Positions 30,867 through 45,602 of a DNA stretch of 47,244 nt are shown here, one piece after another. Each line of letters starts with the position of its first letter. The stretch's first letter is position 1. The notes under the pieces are model-generated. The model made no database searches, was not told where the DNA came from, and saw only the letters and a list, made by a program, of their open reading frames with translations. The position numbers and the translations under genes were made by a program. The stretch covers positions 1-47,244 of the forward strand of contig REEW01000137.1 of assembly GCA_007694885.1 (NCBI GenBank), written 5' to 3'. The DNA comes from Wenzhouxiangella sp. (GTDB lineage Bacteria > Pseudomonadota > Gammaproteobacteria > Xanthomonadales > Wenzhouxiangellaceae).

Positions 30867-32766
30867 ATGCTGCATCGTCTGACCTGTCTACTGTTCGCGC
30901 TTTGCCTGGTGCTCCCGGCTCTGGCCGAAGTTGCCGACCAGGACGGTCACGTCCTGAACTTCAAGGATGCCGACATCCGCTCGCTGATCACGGCGGTTGC
31001 GGAAATGACCGGGCGCAACATCATCATCGACCCCCAGGTTTCGGGCCGGGTGACCGTGATTTCGTCCCAGCCGCTGAGCGGCGAAGAGGTCTACGCGGTG
31101 TTTCTGTCCATCCTGCGCGTCCATGGCTACACCGCCGTCGCCGACGAGCACGTCGTGCGCATCCTGCCCGACGTCAACGCGCGCCAGGACGGCCGCGTTC
31201 CGGTCGACGACATGCGCGCCGGCGGCGACGACCCGGTCACCCGGATCCTTGCCCTGGAACACGTGCGCGCCGCCGAGGCCTCGCAGCTGCTGCGCTCTCT
31301 GTTGCCGCAGTCGGCCTACATGGCCCATCACGACCCGTCCAACGTGCTGATCATTTCCGATCGGTCGGCCAACGTACGCCGGATCGAAACCATTGTGCGG
31401 CGCCTGGATGCGGCCAGCGATCAGGACATCGAGGTCATCGCTCTCAGCCACGCCGATGCCGCCGAGATCGTGCGCCTGCTCAACCGCCTCTATCCGGACG
31501 CCGGTGCCGAAAGTGCCCTGGCCGACGAGCGCACCAACACCATCATCCTGGCCGGCGAGCCCAACCGTCGCCTTCGTCTGCGCACGCTGATCAGCCACCT
31601 CGACACCCCGCTGGAAGCCGAGGGTTCGACCCAGGTGATCTACCTGCGCTATGCCACCGCCGAAAGCCTGGTCCCGGTGCTGGAGGGCATGCTGGACCTG
31701 GATCGCGAGGACGGCCAGCGGGTTCGCATCCAGGCCCATCAGGACACCAATTCGCTGGTCGTCAGCGCGCCTCCGTCTGTTTTCCGGTCGATCCAGTCGG
31801 TGGTCAACCAACTCGACATTCGCCGCGCCCAGGTGCTGGTCGAGGCCATCATCGCCGAAGTGGCCGTGGACACCTCGCGCGAGTTGGGCATTCAGTGGCA
31901 GGCTTTTGCCTCGGGCGATCGCGGGCTGTTCGGCGGCACCAACTTCCAGACCGGCGGGCGCAACATCCTCAACCTGAGTGCCGCCGCCGGCGAGCTTGGC
32001 CAGGAAGGCAACCTGCTGCTGCCGGGTCGCGGCCTGAACGTTGGCTACGTGCGCGGCCGCTCCAGTCTGCTGGGGGTGGAGATTCTCGAGATCGGTGCCC
32101 TGGCCCGGGCCCTGAGCCAGGACGCCAACACCAACGTGCTGTCCACGCCTTCGATCGTGACCATGGACAACCACGAGGCCAGCATCAACGTCGGCCAGGA
32201 AGTTCCGTTCTTGTCGGGCAGCTTCGCCACCCAGGGGTTCACCGGCGGCGACGGCCAGGTCAATCCCTTCCAGACCATCAACCGCGAGGAAATCGGCATC
32301 AAGCTCAACGTCACCCCGCTGATCAACGAGGGCGACACCATCCTGCTGCAGATCGCCCAGGAAGTCTCCAGCCTGGCCCCGTCCGGCGGTGCGGTCGACC
32401 TGATCACCAACAAGCGCACCATTTCCACCCGGGTCATGGTGCCCGACGGCGCCATCCTGGTGCTGGGTGGTCTGACCACCGACGACCTTCAGGAGCAGAT
32501 GGAAAGCGTGCCCGGGCTGGGCCGGATTCCGGTACTCGGCGAGCTGTTTCGCTACCGTTCAACCACTAGCGTCAAGCGCAACCTGATGATCTTCATTCGT
32601 CCGCAGATCCTCCATGACGATCAGCTGCTCGACGACATCACCCGGTCCAAGTACTCGCGCATTCGCACCGAGCAGCTCAACCAGCGCGATCGCCCGCGCG
32701 GCATGACCCGGCCCGAAGACATGCCGCTGCTGCCCGAACTGCGCGATTTCCTGCACTCGCCGCCGG

Positions 32767-32777
<11 letters not shown>
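30867..32777 (+). CDS. gspD: Type II secretion secretin
   Basis: The 636-residue secretin has a signal peptide ending near PALA, an N0 domain (LNFKDADIRSLITAVAEMTG) and three KH-like N1-N3 domains. The C-terminal beta-barrel (VLSTPSIVTMDNHEASINVGQEVPF and LGGLTTDD) forms the outer-membrane gate. It ends with a short Asp/Arg-rich tail that may be an S-domain or pilotin-binding region, but a pilotin gene is not in the window. It is 31 bp downstream of gspC and overlaps gspE by 11 bp. Confidence 0.95.
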
Positions 32778-34242
<1,465 letters not shown>

Positions 34243-34246
34243 GGGC

Positions 34247-35443
34247 ATGGGCGCGTTCGAATATCAGGCCCTGCAGGGCAGCAAGACCCTCCGCGGTCTT
34301 GTCCAGGCCGATACGGCCCGGTCGGCTCGCGCCCAGCTGCGCGAACGCGGCCTGCTGCCGCTGGAGGTCCGCGCCGTCCGGGCCGAGCAAGCCCGGGGCC
34401 TGTCGCTGGGCGGGCAGGGCGGAGAGCGGGCCCTGCTCATGCGCCAGCTTTCCAGCCTGCTCAAGGCCGGGCTGACCCTGGAGGAGGTCTTGAGCGTGCT
34501 CGTCGAACAGGCCGATTCGGCTCCGCTGCGGCGCCAGCTCGGGGCCATCCGGGCGCGGGTCATGGAGGGTCAGAGCCTGTCGGCGGCGATGGCCGAGCAT
34601 CCGCGCCTGTTTCCGGGCATGTACACCGCCGCCATCGCCGCCGGCGAGCGCGCCGGTCGGCTGGAAAACGTGCTCGGGCGCCTGGCCGATCACGCCGAGC
34701 AGCGCGACGCCATGAACCGTGGACTGAGCCTGGCCCTGGTTTACCCGCTGCTGCTGGCGCTGATCGCCCTGGGCGTGGTCTGGGGCCTGATCGGGTTCGT
34801 GGTCCCGCGCGTGGTCGGTGTGTTCGAGCACGCGGCCCAGGAACTGCCGCTGTTGACCCGAAGCCTGCTGGCGCTGTCGGATTTCATCGCCTCGTACGGT
34901 TTGCTGGTCTTGGCCGGACTGATGGCCGGACTGATCGCGGCCGCACTCGCCCTGCGCCGGCCCGGCCCGCGCCGCTGGGCGGATCAGCGCCTGCTCCGGC
35001 TGCCGGTGCTGGGGCGACTGGTGCGGGCGCGCCAGACGGCCTCGTTTACCCGCACCCTGGCCATCCTGGTGTCCAGCGCGGTGCCGCTGGTCGAGGCCTT
35101 GAGCGTGTCGGCCGGCGTGGTCGGCAACCGGGTCGTGCAGGCCGATATCCAGCGCGCCGCGGCCCAGGTCCGCGAGGGTGTGTCGCTGTCCAAATCACTG
35201 GGCTCGGCGTTCTGGCTACCGCCGGTTGCGCGCCGCCTGATCAGCGGCGGTGAGAAGAGCGGTGAACTTTCGCCGATGCTCGAGCACGCCGCAGCGATCC
35301 AGGAACGCGAGCTGAACTCGGCAACCAGCGTACTGCTGGCCGTGCTTCAGCCGGTGCTGATTCTGCTGGTCGGCCTGATGGTGCTCTACATCGTCCTGGC
35401 CATCATGCTGCCGATCCTGAGCATGAGCCAGCTGCTGGCATGA
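34247..35443 (+). CDS. gspF: Type II secretion inner-membrane platform protein
   Basis: The 398-residue polytopic protein has two repeated GspF domains: residues about 60-190 (LLMRQLSSLLKAGLTLEEVL) and 265-390 (RTLAILVSSAVPLVEAL). Each is followed by hydrophobic helices, with the last at LLVGLMVLYIVLAIMLPIL. It is the platform protein that converts ATPase motion into pseudopilin extraction. The ATG at 34247 begins 4 bp after gspE and opens with MGAFEYQALQ, the family start. Its stop overlaps the ftsE start (ATGA), so the secretion genes run into cell-division genes without the pseudopilin genes gspG onward. Confidence 0.93.
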   Translation: MGAFEYQALQGSKTLRGLVQADTARSARAQLRERGLLPLEVRAVRAEQARGLSLGGQGGERALLMRQLSSLLKAGLTLEEVLSVLVEQADSAPLRRQLGAIRARVMEGQSLSAAMAEHPRLFPGMYTAAIAAGERAGRLENVLGRLADHAEQRDAMNRGLSLALVYPLLLALIALGVVWGLIGFVVPRVVGVFEHAAQELPLLTRSLLALSDFIASYGLLVLAGLMAGLIAAALALRRPGPRRWADQRLLRLPVLGRLVRARQTASFTRTLAILVSSAVPLVEALSVSAGVVGNRVVQADIQRAAAQVREGVSLSKSLGSAFWLPPVARRLISGGEKSGELSPMLEHAAAIQERELNSATSVLLAVLQPVLILLVGLMVLYIVLAIMLPILSMSQLLA

Positions 35444-36138
35444 TCACCTTCGAGCACGTCGGCAAGCGCTACCCCGGCGGGATCCAGGCCGTCAGCGACG
35501 TCAATTTCCACCTCGAGCGCGGCGAGCTCGCCTTCCTCACCGGCCATTCCGGGGCAGGCAAGTCGACCCTGCTGCGACTGATCGCGCTGCTCGAGCGTCC
35601 CAGTCGCGGCCAGGTCCTGTTCGACGGGCGCAACGTGAGCAAGCTGGCCCGGCGCCACATCCCGTACCTGAGACGGCGAATCGGGGTGATCTTCCAGGAT
35701 CACCGTTTGCTGACCGACAAGCGCGTGTTCGACAACGTCGCCCTGCCGCTGTTGATCGCCGGCGTCTCCTTCGGTGAAATCCAGCGCCGGGTGCGCGCCG
35801 CCCTGGACAAGGTCGGCCTGCTCGACAAGGAAGCGATGTACCCGCCCATGTTGTCGGGCGGCGAACAGCAGCGCGTCGGCATTGCCCGGGCGATCATCGG
35901 GCGTCCTCCGGTGCTGCTGGCCGACGAGCCCACCGGCAATCTCGATCCGGTGCTGTCGGAGCAATTGATGAACACCTTCCTGCAGCTCAACGAGACCGGG
36001 GTGACGGTCCTGATCGCCAGTCATGACCTGGACCTGGTCCGGCGCCTGCGTCGTCGTGTCCTGGTCCTGGCCAACGGTGAAATCATCGACGACGTCGCGG
36101 CCGGGCCAGGGTCGACGAGTGGTGCCCGGGATGGCTAG
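35440..36138 (+). CDS. ftsE: Cell-division ATPase FtsE
   Basis: The 232-residue ABC ATPase has Walker A GHSGAGKST (35-43), signature LSGGEQQRVGIARAI, Walker B LLADEPTGNLD and a switch His in IASHD. FtsEX regulates peptidoglycan hydrolysis at the septum through amidase activators. Its ATG overlaps the gspF stop by 4 bp and its end overlaps ftsX by 8 bp. Neither ftsY nor rpoH, its common gammaproteobacterial neighbours, is present. It could be driven partly by the secretion operon promoter. Confidence 0.95.
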   Translation: MITFEHVGKRYPGGIQAVSDVNFHLERGELAFLTGHSGAGKSTLLRLIALLERPSRGQVLFDGRNVSKLARRHIPYLRRRIGVIFQDHRLLTDKRVFDNVALPLLIAGVSFGEIQRRVRAALDKVGLLDKEAMYPPMLSGGEQQRVGIARAIIGRPPVLLADEPTGNLDPVLSEQLMNTFLQLNETGVTVLIASHDLDLVRRLRRRVLVLANGEIIDDVAAGPGSTSGARDG

Positions 36139-37081
36139 GGTGCGGCGTTCGGGGCGCGAGGTCCAGGCCTCGAGCGCGGGCCTTCGCGCCTGGGCGCGGC
36201 GCCATGCATTCAGCCTGTTTTCTTCGCTGGGCAACCTGTCCCGGCATCCGCTGGGCTCGCTGATGACCGTGGGCGTGCTCGCCTTTGCCCTGGCCCTGCC
36301 GCTGGCCCTGCAGGTTGCGCTGGTCAACCTGGAGCGAATCGGTCAGCAGTGGGAACGGCTGGATACGCTGTCGGTGTTCCTGGACACGGGCCTGGTCGCC
36401 GCCGACGTCGACCGGCTGGTTTCGCGGGTCAGCAGCTGGCCGGAAGTCTCGACCGTCGACCCGATCAGTCCGGAGCAGGGGATGGCCGAACTGTCGCAGC
36501 AACTTGGTCTCACCGAGGTTGCCGATCTGGTCGCCGACAATCCCCTGCCCTGGGTGCTGGAGGTCTCGCCCCGTTCCACGGCCGGCCGCGGCGCCTTGCT
36601 CATGCGGCTGGATCAGGAAGCCGGCGTTGCCAACGTGATCGTCGATCTGCAGTGGCTGGAACGCCTGGACGCCATGACCGAGCTGCTGGCCCAGTTCGTC
36701 TGGCTGCTGGGCGCACTGCTGGCCCTGGGCGTGGCGGTCATCGTCGGCAACACCATCCGCCTGGACATCCAGAACCGGCGCGAGGAGATCGAGGTGATGG
36801 CCCTGGTCGGGGCGACGGCCGCGTTCATCCGGCGGCCGTTTCTCTACACCGGGCTGTGGTACGGCTTGCTCGGCGGCTTGCTGGCCTGGGCGATGGTTCA
36901 GGGCGGCCTGCTGATCCTGACCGGGCCCGTGGAGGAGTTGAGCCGAACCTACGCCGAGCGCTTCGATCTGGTCGGTCCCGTGCCCGAAGTGATCTTCGTG
37001 CTGGTGGCCGGCAGCGGCCTGCTCGGCGTGATCGGATCCTGGCTGGTGGTCGGGCGATCGCTGGCAGCCATGGATTCCTGA
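36131..37081 (+). CDS. ftsX: Cell-division permease FtsX
   Basis: The 316-residue FtsX has an Arg-rich cytoplasmic N-terminus, a first membrane helix (PLGSLMTVGVLAFALALPLAL) and a periplasmic domain at about 75-170 (LSVFLDTGLVAADVDRL). Three more helices follow: LLGALLALGVAVIVGN, GLLGGLLAWAMVQGGL, and VIFVLVAGSGLLGVIGSWLVV. The topology matches the four-helix FtsX. The ATG at 36131 lies inside the end of ftsE, giving coupled translation. It is convergent with the DUF6351 gene 4 bp away. Confidence 0.92.
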   Translation: MARVRRSGREVQASSAGLRAWARRHAFSLFSSLGNLSRHPLGSLMTVGVLAFALALPLALQVALVNLERIGQQWERLDTLSVFLDTGLVAADVDRLVSRVSSWPEVSTVDPISPEQGMAELSQQLGLTEVADLVADNPLPWVLEVSPRSTAGRGALLMRLDQEAGVANVIVDLQWLERLDAMTELLAQFVWLLGALLALGVAVIVGNTIRLDIQNRREEIEVMALVGATAAFIRRPFLYTGLWYGLLGGLLAWAMVQGGLLILTGPVEELSRTYAERFDLVGPVPEVIFVLVAGSGLLGVIGSWLVVGRSLAAMDS

Positions 37082-37084
37082 CCC

Positions 37085-39247
37085 TCAGTAGTCGCAGACA
37101 CCCCTCGGGAAGATCGCCTCCAGCCGCGCTCGCTGGTCTTCATCGGGTACCCAGTCACCGTACAGACCGCGCTCGATGGCTGCATCCAGCGACTGCAGTT
37201 CGCACTGGAAGACGTCGTCGGTGAACGGGGCGCCGGCTTCCAGGCGGGAATTGCTGAACAGCTCGAAGCGCTCGCTGCAGGAACCGGGCGGCTGATCGTC
37301 GAGGATGCCCGCCCAGACCTCGGGTCCGGCCGCGATCAGGCTGCCGTCGGGCTCGAAACAGGCGTCATCGGCATCCGCCGGCGGGGCCTGGCCTGGCTCG
37401 CCGCTGTCCGGGTCCAGCCACTGCCCGATCGCATCCAGCGCCCGGTGGCTCACTTCCTCGATCGCCGGAGCGACGCCGTCGGAATTGCTGTCCACGAACC
37501 AGATGCGGTGCATCTCGGCCTGGCCCTGGCCGGCCAGCAGCCGGGCGCGGGCGACGAACGACTGGCGTGCGTGGTGCATGTCCAGCACCGGTTCGAGGTA
37601 GTCGCGTACGTCGATGATCGGAATCTGGCGCGGCAGGTGACCGGAAAAGACCATGCCGGACTCGGTGATCGCGGCCACGGCGTCCGGGTCGGCCCGGGTG
37701 CGCGCTGCCGGCCGGTCCGGCCCTTCGGCCTGCCAGGCGTTGCGGCCGGAGTAGGGGTCGAAGACTTCCTCGAAGCGCAAACCACCGGCGAACAGGGCCA
37801 GTAGCGTTCGCCACAGCGGCCAGTCGCGGTCCTCGGCCAGAGTGCGCAGCAGGTCGTTCGGATAGGTGAACGGCAGGACCTCGGGGCGCATGAGTTCGGG
37901 CGGTTTCCAGCCGCCGACGTGGTGGTTGATGTCGAGAAACTGCTCCGGGCTGATGCGTCCGTCGCGCAGCGCGCGCAGGCCGTACTGGACGCCGACGTTG
38001 TCCCAGGGCACGCGCGCATAGCCGGTCTCCGGGTCGGTGCCGTAGGCCTCGCGTGCATCACTGAAGTGCGTGCGCTCTATCGCATCCTGCTGCCTGCCCA
38101 GCAATTCCCAGTTGGCCTCGTTGCCGAAGTGGGGATTGAAGGCCAGCGGCAGCAGGCCCAGCCAGCTTTCCATGCATTCACTGGAACCGGTCGGGGCCGG
38201 GTAGTCGATCCCGAGCAGGCGAACGATGCGGCTGATGCGGGTCATTCTCTCGGCATTGCGGCCCAGATAGCCGTCGATGGCGTTGAGTCCCTGCAGCCAC
38301 TGGCGCCGATCCCAGCTTCGCCAGAACGCCGGATCGTCGACGTCCCGGTTCATGGTCCGGTCCAGCAGCGCGCAGTCGGAAATGTGGATGACCTGGGTCG
38401 CCATGTCCGGGTAGCTGCGCTGGGGCACCGCGGCATCGAGCAGGCCGGGATGATTCTGGGCGATCAGGTACTGCTGCACCGCGCCGCCCGACCCGCCCAG
38501 GCCGACGGTGTAGAGCGGCTCGCCGTGGCGCTCGACGAAGCGCGCCTTGACCCGTTCGGCGACCCGTCCGGCCCGCAGCATGTTGTAGTGATCGCCGGTG
38601 CGATTGCCGCTGGAATGAACCACCGCGTAGCCGCGCGCCAGGCGGTCCGGCCGGCCGGTGATGGCGCGGCTGGAATAGCGCCCCTGGGTGTGGCCGATGC
38701 CGACCCCGCCCTGGAACTGGTAGAGCAGGCGGCCGTTCCAGTGCGCGTGGTCCGGCGCTTCGGGGTCGCCGTGCAGGACTTCATCGGCCGGAACCAGCAT
38801 CGAGATCGAGTAGATGAAACGCTTGATCACTCCGCGCTCGTGGCGGATCAGGTAGGGCACCTCGCGCCCGTCGGTCAGCGTGAGCATGGCGATCGGGGTC
38901 CCGCCGACCAGCGCCTGAACATCGGCCAGGCCCTCGCCGCCCGGTGCCGCCTGGTCGTGATCGCGCACGCGGTGGCGATGTCCCTGTTCGTCGACCGCGT
39001 AGTACCAGAAGCGGGTCTCGGCTTCGCAGTCGCGGCTGTAGCCGATGTTCCTGCCCTCCGCATCGCGCACCGCCACGCCGTCCCCGGCGTGGTTGTCGAC
39101 GATCAGGGCCAGGCCGTAATCCTGGGCGGTGCAGGCGAACGGATACTGCGGCGCAGGAGCGGCTTCCGCGCCTGCCTGGGGGGCGACCAGGGCCAGCGAG
39201 CAGGCGGCCAGGAGTCCGGAAAAAAGCGATGCGGGGCGAGAGAACAT
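37085..39247 (-). CDS. DUF6351 secreted protein, alpha/beta-hydrolase-like
   Basis: The 720-residue protein has a signal peptide (LFSGLLAACSLALVAPQAGA) and matches the DUF6351 family, which is distantly tannase/esterase-like. The nucleophile elbow GGSGG with S253 lies in VGLGGSGGAVQQY. Later Asp and His candidates, for example in RDYLEPVLDMHHARQSF, are near residues 540-570. Eight to ten cysteines occur, suggesting disulfides after export. It could be a secreted esterase or depolymerase; the substrate is unknown. The chosen ATG at 39247 is 10 bp from AGTAGG; an ATG three codons upstream is possible. It is a monocistronic gene between ftsX and the oxoprolinase. Confidence 0.7.
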   Translation of the reverse strand: MFSRPASLFSGLLAACSLALVAPQAGAEAAPAPQYPFACTAQDYGLALIVDNHAGDGVAVRDAEGRNIGYSRDCEAETRFWYYAVDEQGHRHRVRDHDQAAPGGEGLADVQALVGGTPIAMLTLTDGREVPYLIRHERGVIKRFIYSISMLVPADEVLHGDPEAPDHAHWNGRLLYQFQGGVGIGHTQGRYSSRAITGRPDRLARGYAVVHSSGNRTGDHYNMLRAGRVAERVKARFVERHGEPLYTVGLGGSGGAVQQYLIAQNHPGLLDAAVPQRSYPDMATQVIHISDCALLDRTMNRDVDDPAFWRSWDRRQWLQGLNAIDGYLGRNAERMTRISRIVRLLGIDYPAPTGSSECMESWLGLLPLAFNPHFGNEANWELLGRQQDAIERTHFSDAREAYGTDPETGYARVPWDNVGVQYGLRALRDGRISPEQFLDINHHVGGWKPPELMRPEVLPFTYPNDLLRTLAEDRDWPLWRTLLALFAGGLRFEEVFDPYSGRNAWQAEGPDRPAARTRADPDAVAAITESGMVFSGHLPRQIPIIDVRDYLEPVLDMHHARQSFVARARLLAGQGQAEMHRIWFVDSNSDGVAPAIEEVSHRALDAIGQWLDPDSGEPGQAPPADADDACFEPDGSLIAAGPEVWAGILDDQPPGSCSERFELFSNSRLEAGAPFTDDVFQCELQSLDAAIERGLYGDWVPDEDQRARLEAIFPRGVCDY

Positions 39248-39382
39248 TGAACACATGCCTACTCAGAACCGGCCGCATCGGCTCGAGTTCCAACTCTGTT
39301 CGACCCCATCGACCGACAGACCGGGTCCGGCCCGGCCTGGCGCGCGGCAGTGACGACAGCAAGTGGATGCAAGAGCATTGCT

Positions 39383-43012
<3,630 letters not shown>

Positions 43013-43085
43013 CGCTTGATACCGTAGTGTATCTCGCTGGCGCCTGCCCACCGGTTCGGGCCGTGACCGTGCTATAAGACTGCCG

Positions 43086-43775
43086 ATGAGTGATCAATCT
43101 TCGTTTCCGCCGGGCGGTCGAAAGCGCGTCTGGGTGCTGCCGGTGCTTGTCATTGTCGGTTTGGTGATCGGCGTGCTCCAGCCCCTGGGGGTCGAGGAGT
43201 TGCTGCAGATCGGCCGCGAGTTGGCCGGCAACCCGCTGTTTCTCGTGCTGGTTCTGGTGGGCATGGTCATCCTGTTCACGTTCGGCTTGCCGGGCAGTAT
43301 CGGAGTATGGCTGATCGCGCCGTTCCAGCCGCCGCTGATCGCGACCTTGCTTCTGGTCGCCGGCAGCGTCAGCGGCGCATTTGGGGCCTACCAGTTCAGT
43401 GCGCGCCTGCGCGGCGATTGGGAGCCGGAGGGGTTCAGCAGCCGTATCGTCGGACTGCTGTCGCGCCAGGGCGGCGTGATGACCCAGACCGCGCTGCGCA
43501 TCCTCCCCGGGTTCCCGCATTCGGTGGTCAATTTTGCCGGCGGCGTGCTGGGGCTGGGCCTGACCGGGTTTCTGGCCGCCGCGACCGTGGGCCTGGCGAT
43601 CAAGTGGGGCGTGTATGCCAGCGCCATCCATGGCCTGGTCGAGGCGGTTGAATCCGAGGAAGTGATGGATCCGACCACCCTGCTGCCGTTGATTGTCCTC
43701 AGCGGCTTGTTGTTGCTGGGCGCACTGGCCAGGCGCTGGGTGGCCGGAAAAGTTCCGGCCGACAACAACGACTGA
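43086..43775 (+). CDS. VTT-domain (TVP38/TMEM64 family) membrane protein
   Basis: The 229-residue membrane protein has about five to six hydrophobic helices (first [16 protein letters not shown], last [17 protein letters not shown]) and the VTT-family core. The core is seen in [15 protein letters not shown] and [23 protein letters not shown]. DedA/VTT proteins are lipid scramblases or transporters. The exact cargo is unknown. A possible -10 hexamer TATAAG lies at 43073-43078, only 7 bp before the ATG, so the message may be leaderless. It is convergent with the abhydrolase gene at its 3' end, 22 bp apart. Confidence 0.85.
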   Translation: MSDQSSFPPGGRKRVWVLPVLVIVGLVIGVLQPLGVEELLQIGRELAGNPLFLVLVLVGMVILFTFGLPGSIGVWLIAPFQPPLIATLLLVAGSVSGAFGAYQFSARLRGDWEPEGFSSRIVGLLSRQGGVMTQTALRILPGFPHSVVNFAGGVLGLGLTGFLAAATVGLAIKWGVYASAIHGLVEAVESEEVMDPTTLLPLIVLSGLLLLGALARRWVAGKVPADNND

Positions 43776-43797
43776 CCGGTCTTTCGGGGCCAGGCGC

Positions 43798-45450
43798 TCA
43801 GTCGCCCAGGTCACCGATCGTGCGTTTGAGCGCTTCGATGCGCTGCTCGTCCCAGCCCGGCGGCTCGATCAGGGCCTGCCAGCTGTCGATGTAATGTTCG
43901 GTGGCGTAGGAGTGCCCGTATCCGATCGGAGCGGTCTCGGCGGCGGCGATGTCGACGGCCAGCTGCAGAAAAGTCACCACCGGGTACCAGCGCAGGAATG
44001 GTGACACGTCCGGGCCGCGCTCACCGCGCATCCAGGCCGGCTCGCGGTACAGCGCGGAGGGCTCGAAAAAGCTGATTGGATCGCTGGCGTATTGCAGGTA
44101 GGCGATCCGGAACGGTCCCCACGGTGCGGCGAAATCTTCCAACCCGCCGTCCTGGTTGGCAAAGCGGATCACCGAACCGTCGCGGAAACGCGGCCGCCAG
44201 GCCGGGGTCCCGGGCCTGCGCTGGGCCGTGGCCCATTGCCAGCTTTGGCTGCGGAACGGCGGGCCGCTCCACAGGGCCCCGTCGATCGGATCCCCGACCA
44301 GGTCCCACATGTCGGCCGAGCGGTCGGAGTTGAGTGCGCCCAGGCTCAATCCGTGCAGGTACAGGCGTGGCCGGTGTTCGGTCGGCAGTTCACGCCAGTG
44401 CCGATAGACCCGATCGAACAGGGCGCGCGCGGTCTCCTGACCGTAGTCGGGCTGGGCCAACAGCGACAGCCAACTCGGCAGATACGAATACTGCACCGCC
44501 ACGCTGGCAACCCGGCCGCCGACCAGGTATTCGATGCTTTGAATACCGCCCGGATCGACCCAGCCGGTGCCGGTGGGCGTGATCACGACCAGGTAGTCGC
44601 GTTCGAATCCGCCGATGCGCTGCAGTTCGGCCAGGGCCAGTTCGGCCCGTTCCTCGATGGTTTCGGCGGAATTCAGGCCGACATAGACCCTCAGCGGCTC
44701 ATCGATCGGGCCGGGCGCCAGCCGCGCCAGTTCGTCGGCGGCGGGCACCCGGGCCACGAAGCGGCGGCCCTGTCGACCCAGTTCCTCCCAGCCCAGCAGC
44801 GATGCGGCAGAACCGGAGTGGAGGGGATTGGTCGGCACGTCGAGCTCGTCTTCGATCAGCAGGTCGAGCTGGCGGAACGAGGCGTCGAAGCTGTTGAGCG
44901 CCACGCGCGCGAGCACCCCGGAAAACAGACCCCAGAACAGGGCAACGGTGATCACGACGCTGATGACCAGGGAGATGCGTCCCGGGACGACGCGATTCGC
45001 GGTGCGCGATACGGTGCGCTTGATCAGGCGAAACAGCCGGGCCAGTCCGAGCAGGGCGAGAAACACCAGCAGGGCGATCAGCCCCAGCGAGAACGGCCGG
45101 GTGGTGTCGACCGGGTCCAGGTCCATGAGCTCGCGGATGCTGTTCTGCCAGGCCGAGGCCCGCACCAGAAAGCCGATCACGATGGCCGCGCACAAGACCC
45201 AGGCGATGATCTTGCCGATCAACAGAACGCGTCCGCGAAACTCCGGCAACTCCATGAAATTCCACAGCCAGTGCAGAAACACGCCGATCGCGTAGCCGGC
45301 CGAGAAGGCCACGCCGGACAGCAGTGCCTGCATCAGGAACGGGCGCGGCACCAGGCTGGGCGAGAGCGAGGTAGCGAACAGCAGGGCGCCGACCAGCAGC
45401 CCGGTCGTCGACAGGGATCGGCGCAGCAGGTGCAGGTGTTTGATTTTCAT
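43798..45450 (-). CDS. Membrane-anchored alpha/beta hydrolase (Abhydrolase_9 family)
   Basis: The 550-residue protein starts with four to five hydrophobic helices (residues 15-200, for example LLVGALLFATSLSPSL and RVLLIGKIIAWVLCAAIVIGF). An extracytoplasmic alpha/beta hydrolase domain follows. The nucleophile elbow is GLSLG with S369 (LYLHGLSLGALNS). This matches the alpha/beta-hydrolase family with an N-terminal membrane domain (PF15420 and PF10081) known mostly from actinobacteria. The substrate is unknown. It is an isolated gene, minus strand, preceded by 152 bp without other features. Confidence 0.85.
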   Translation of the reverse strand: MKIKHLHLLRRSLSTTGLLVGALLFATSLSPSLVPRPFLMQALLSGVAFSAGYAIGVFLHWLWNFMELPEFRGRVLLIGKIIAWVLCAAIVIGFLVRASAWQNSIRELMDLDPVDTTRPFSLGLIALLVFLALLGLARLFRLIKRTVSRTANRVVPGRISLVISVVITVALFWGLFSGVLARVALNSFDASFRQLDLLIEDELDVPTNPLHSGSAASLLGWEELGRQGRRFVARVPAADELARLAPGPIDEPLRVYVGLNSAETIEERAELALAELQRIGGFERDYLVVITPTGTGWVDPGGIQSIEYLVGGRVASVAVQYSYLPSWLSLLAQPDYGQETARALFDRVYRHWRELPTEHRPRLYLHGLSLGALNSDRSADMWDLVGDPIDGALWSGPPFRSQSWQWATAQRRPGTPAWRPRFRDGSVIRFANQDGGLEDFAAPWGPFRIAYLQYASDPISFFEPSALYREPAWMRGERGPDVSPFLRWYPVVTFLQLAVDIAAAETAPIGYGHSYATEHYIDSWQALIEPPGWDEQRIEALKRTIGDLGD

Positions 45451-45602
45451 CGCTTGAGTGTCTCATGGGCGCATCAGGCACGACTGCATTTGAGCACAAA
45501 TCACGCGGCCCGGCGCCGCGGATCGGCAGGAGCAGATTCCCGGCTGCACGGGCGGCGTGCGATGAGGTGGCCATGGCCGGCGCGCCTGGCGCCGGCGGCT
45601 TG

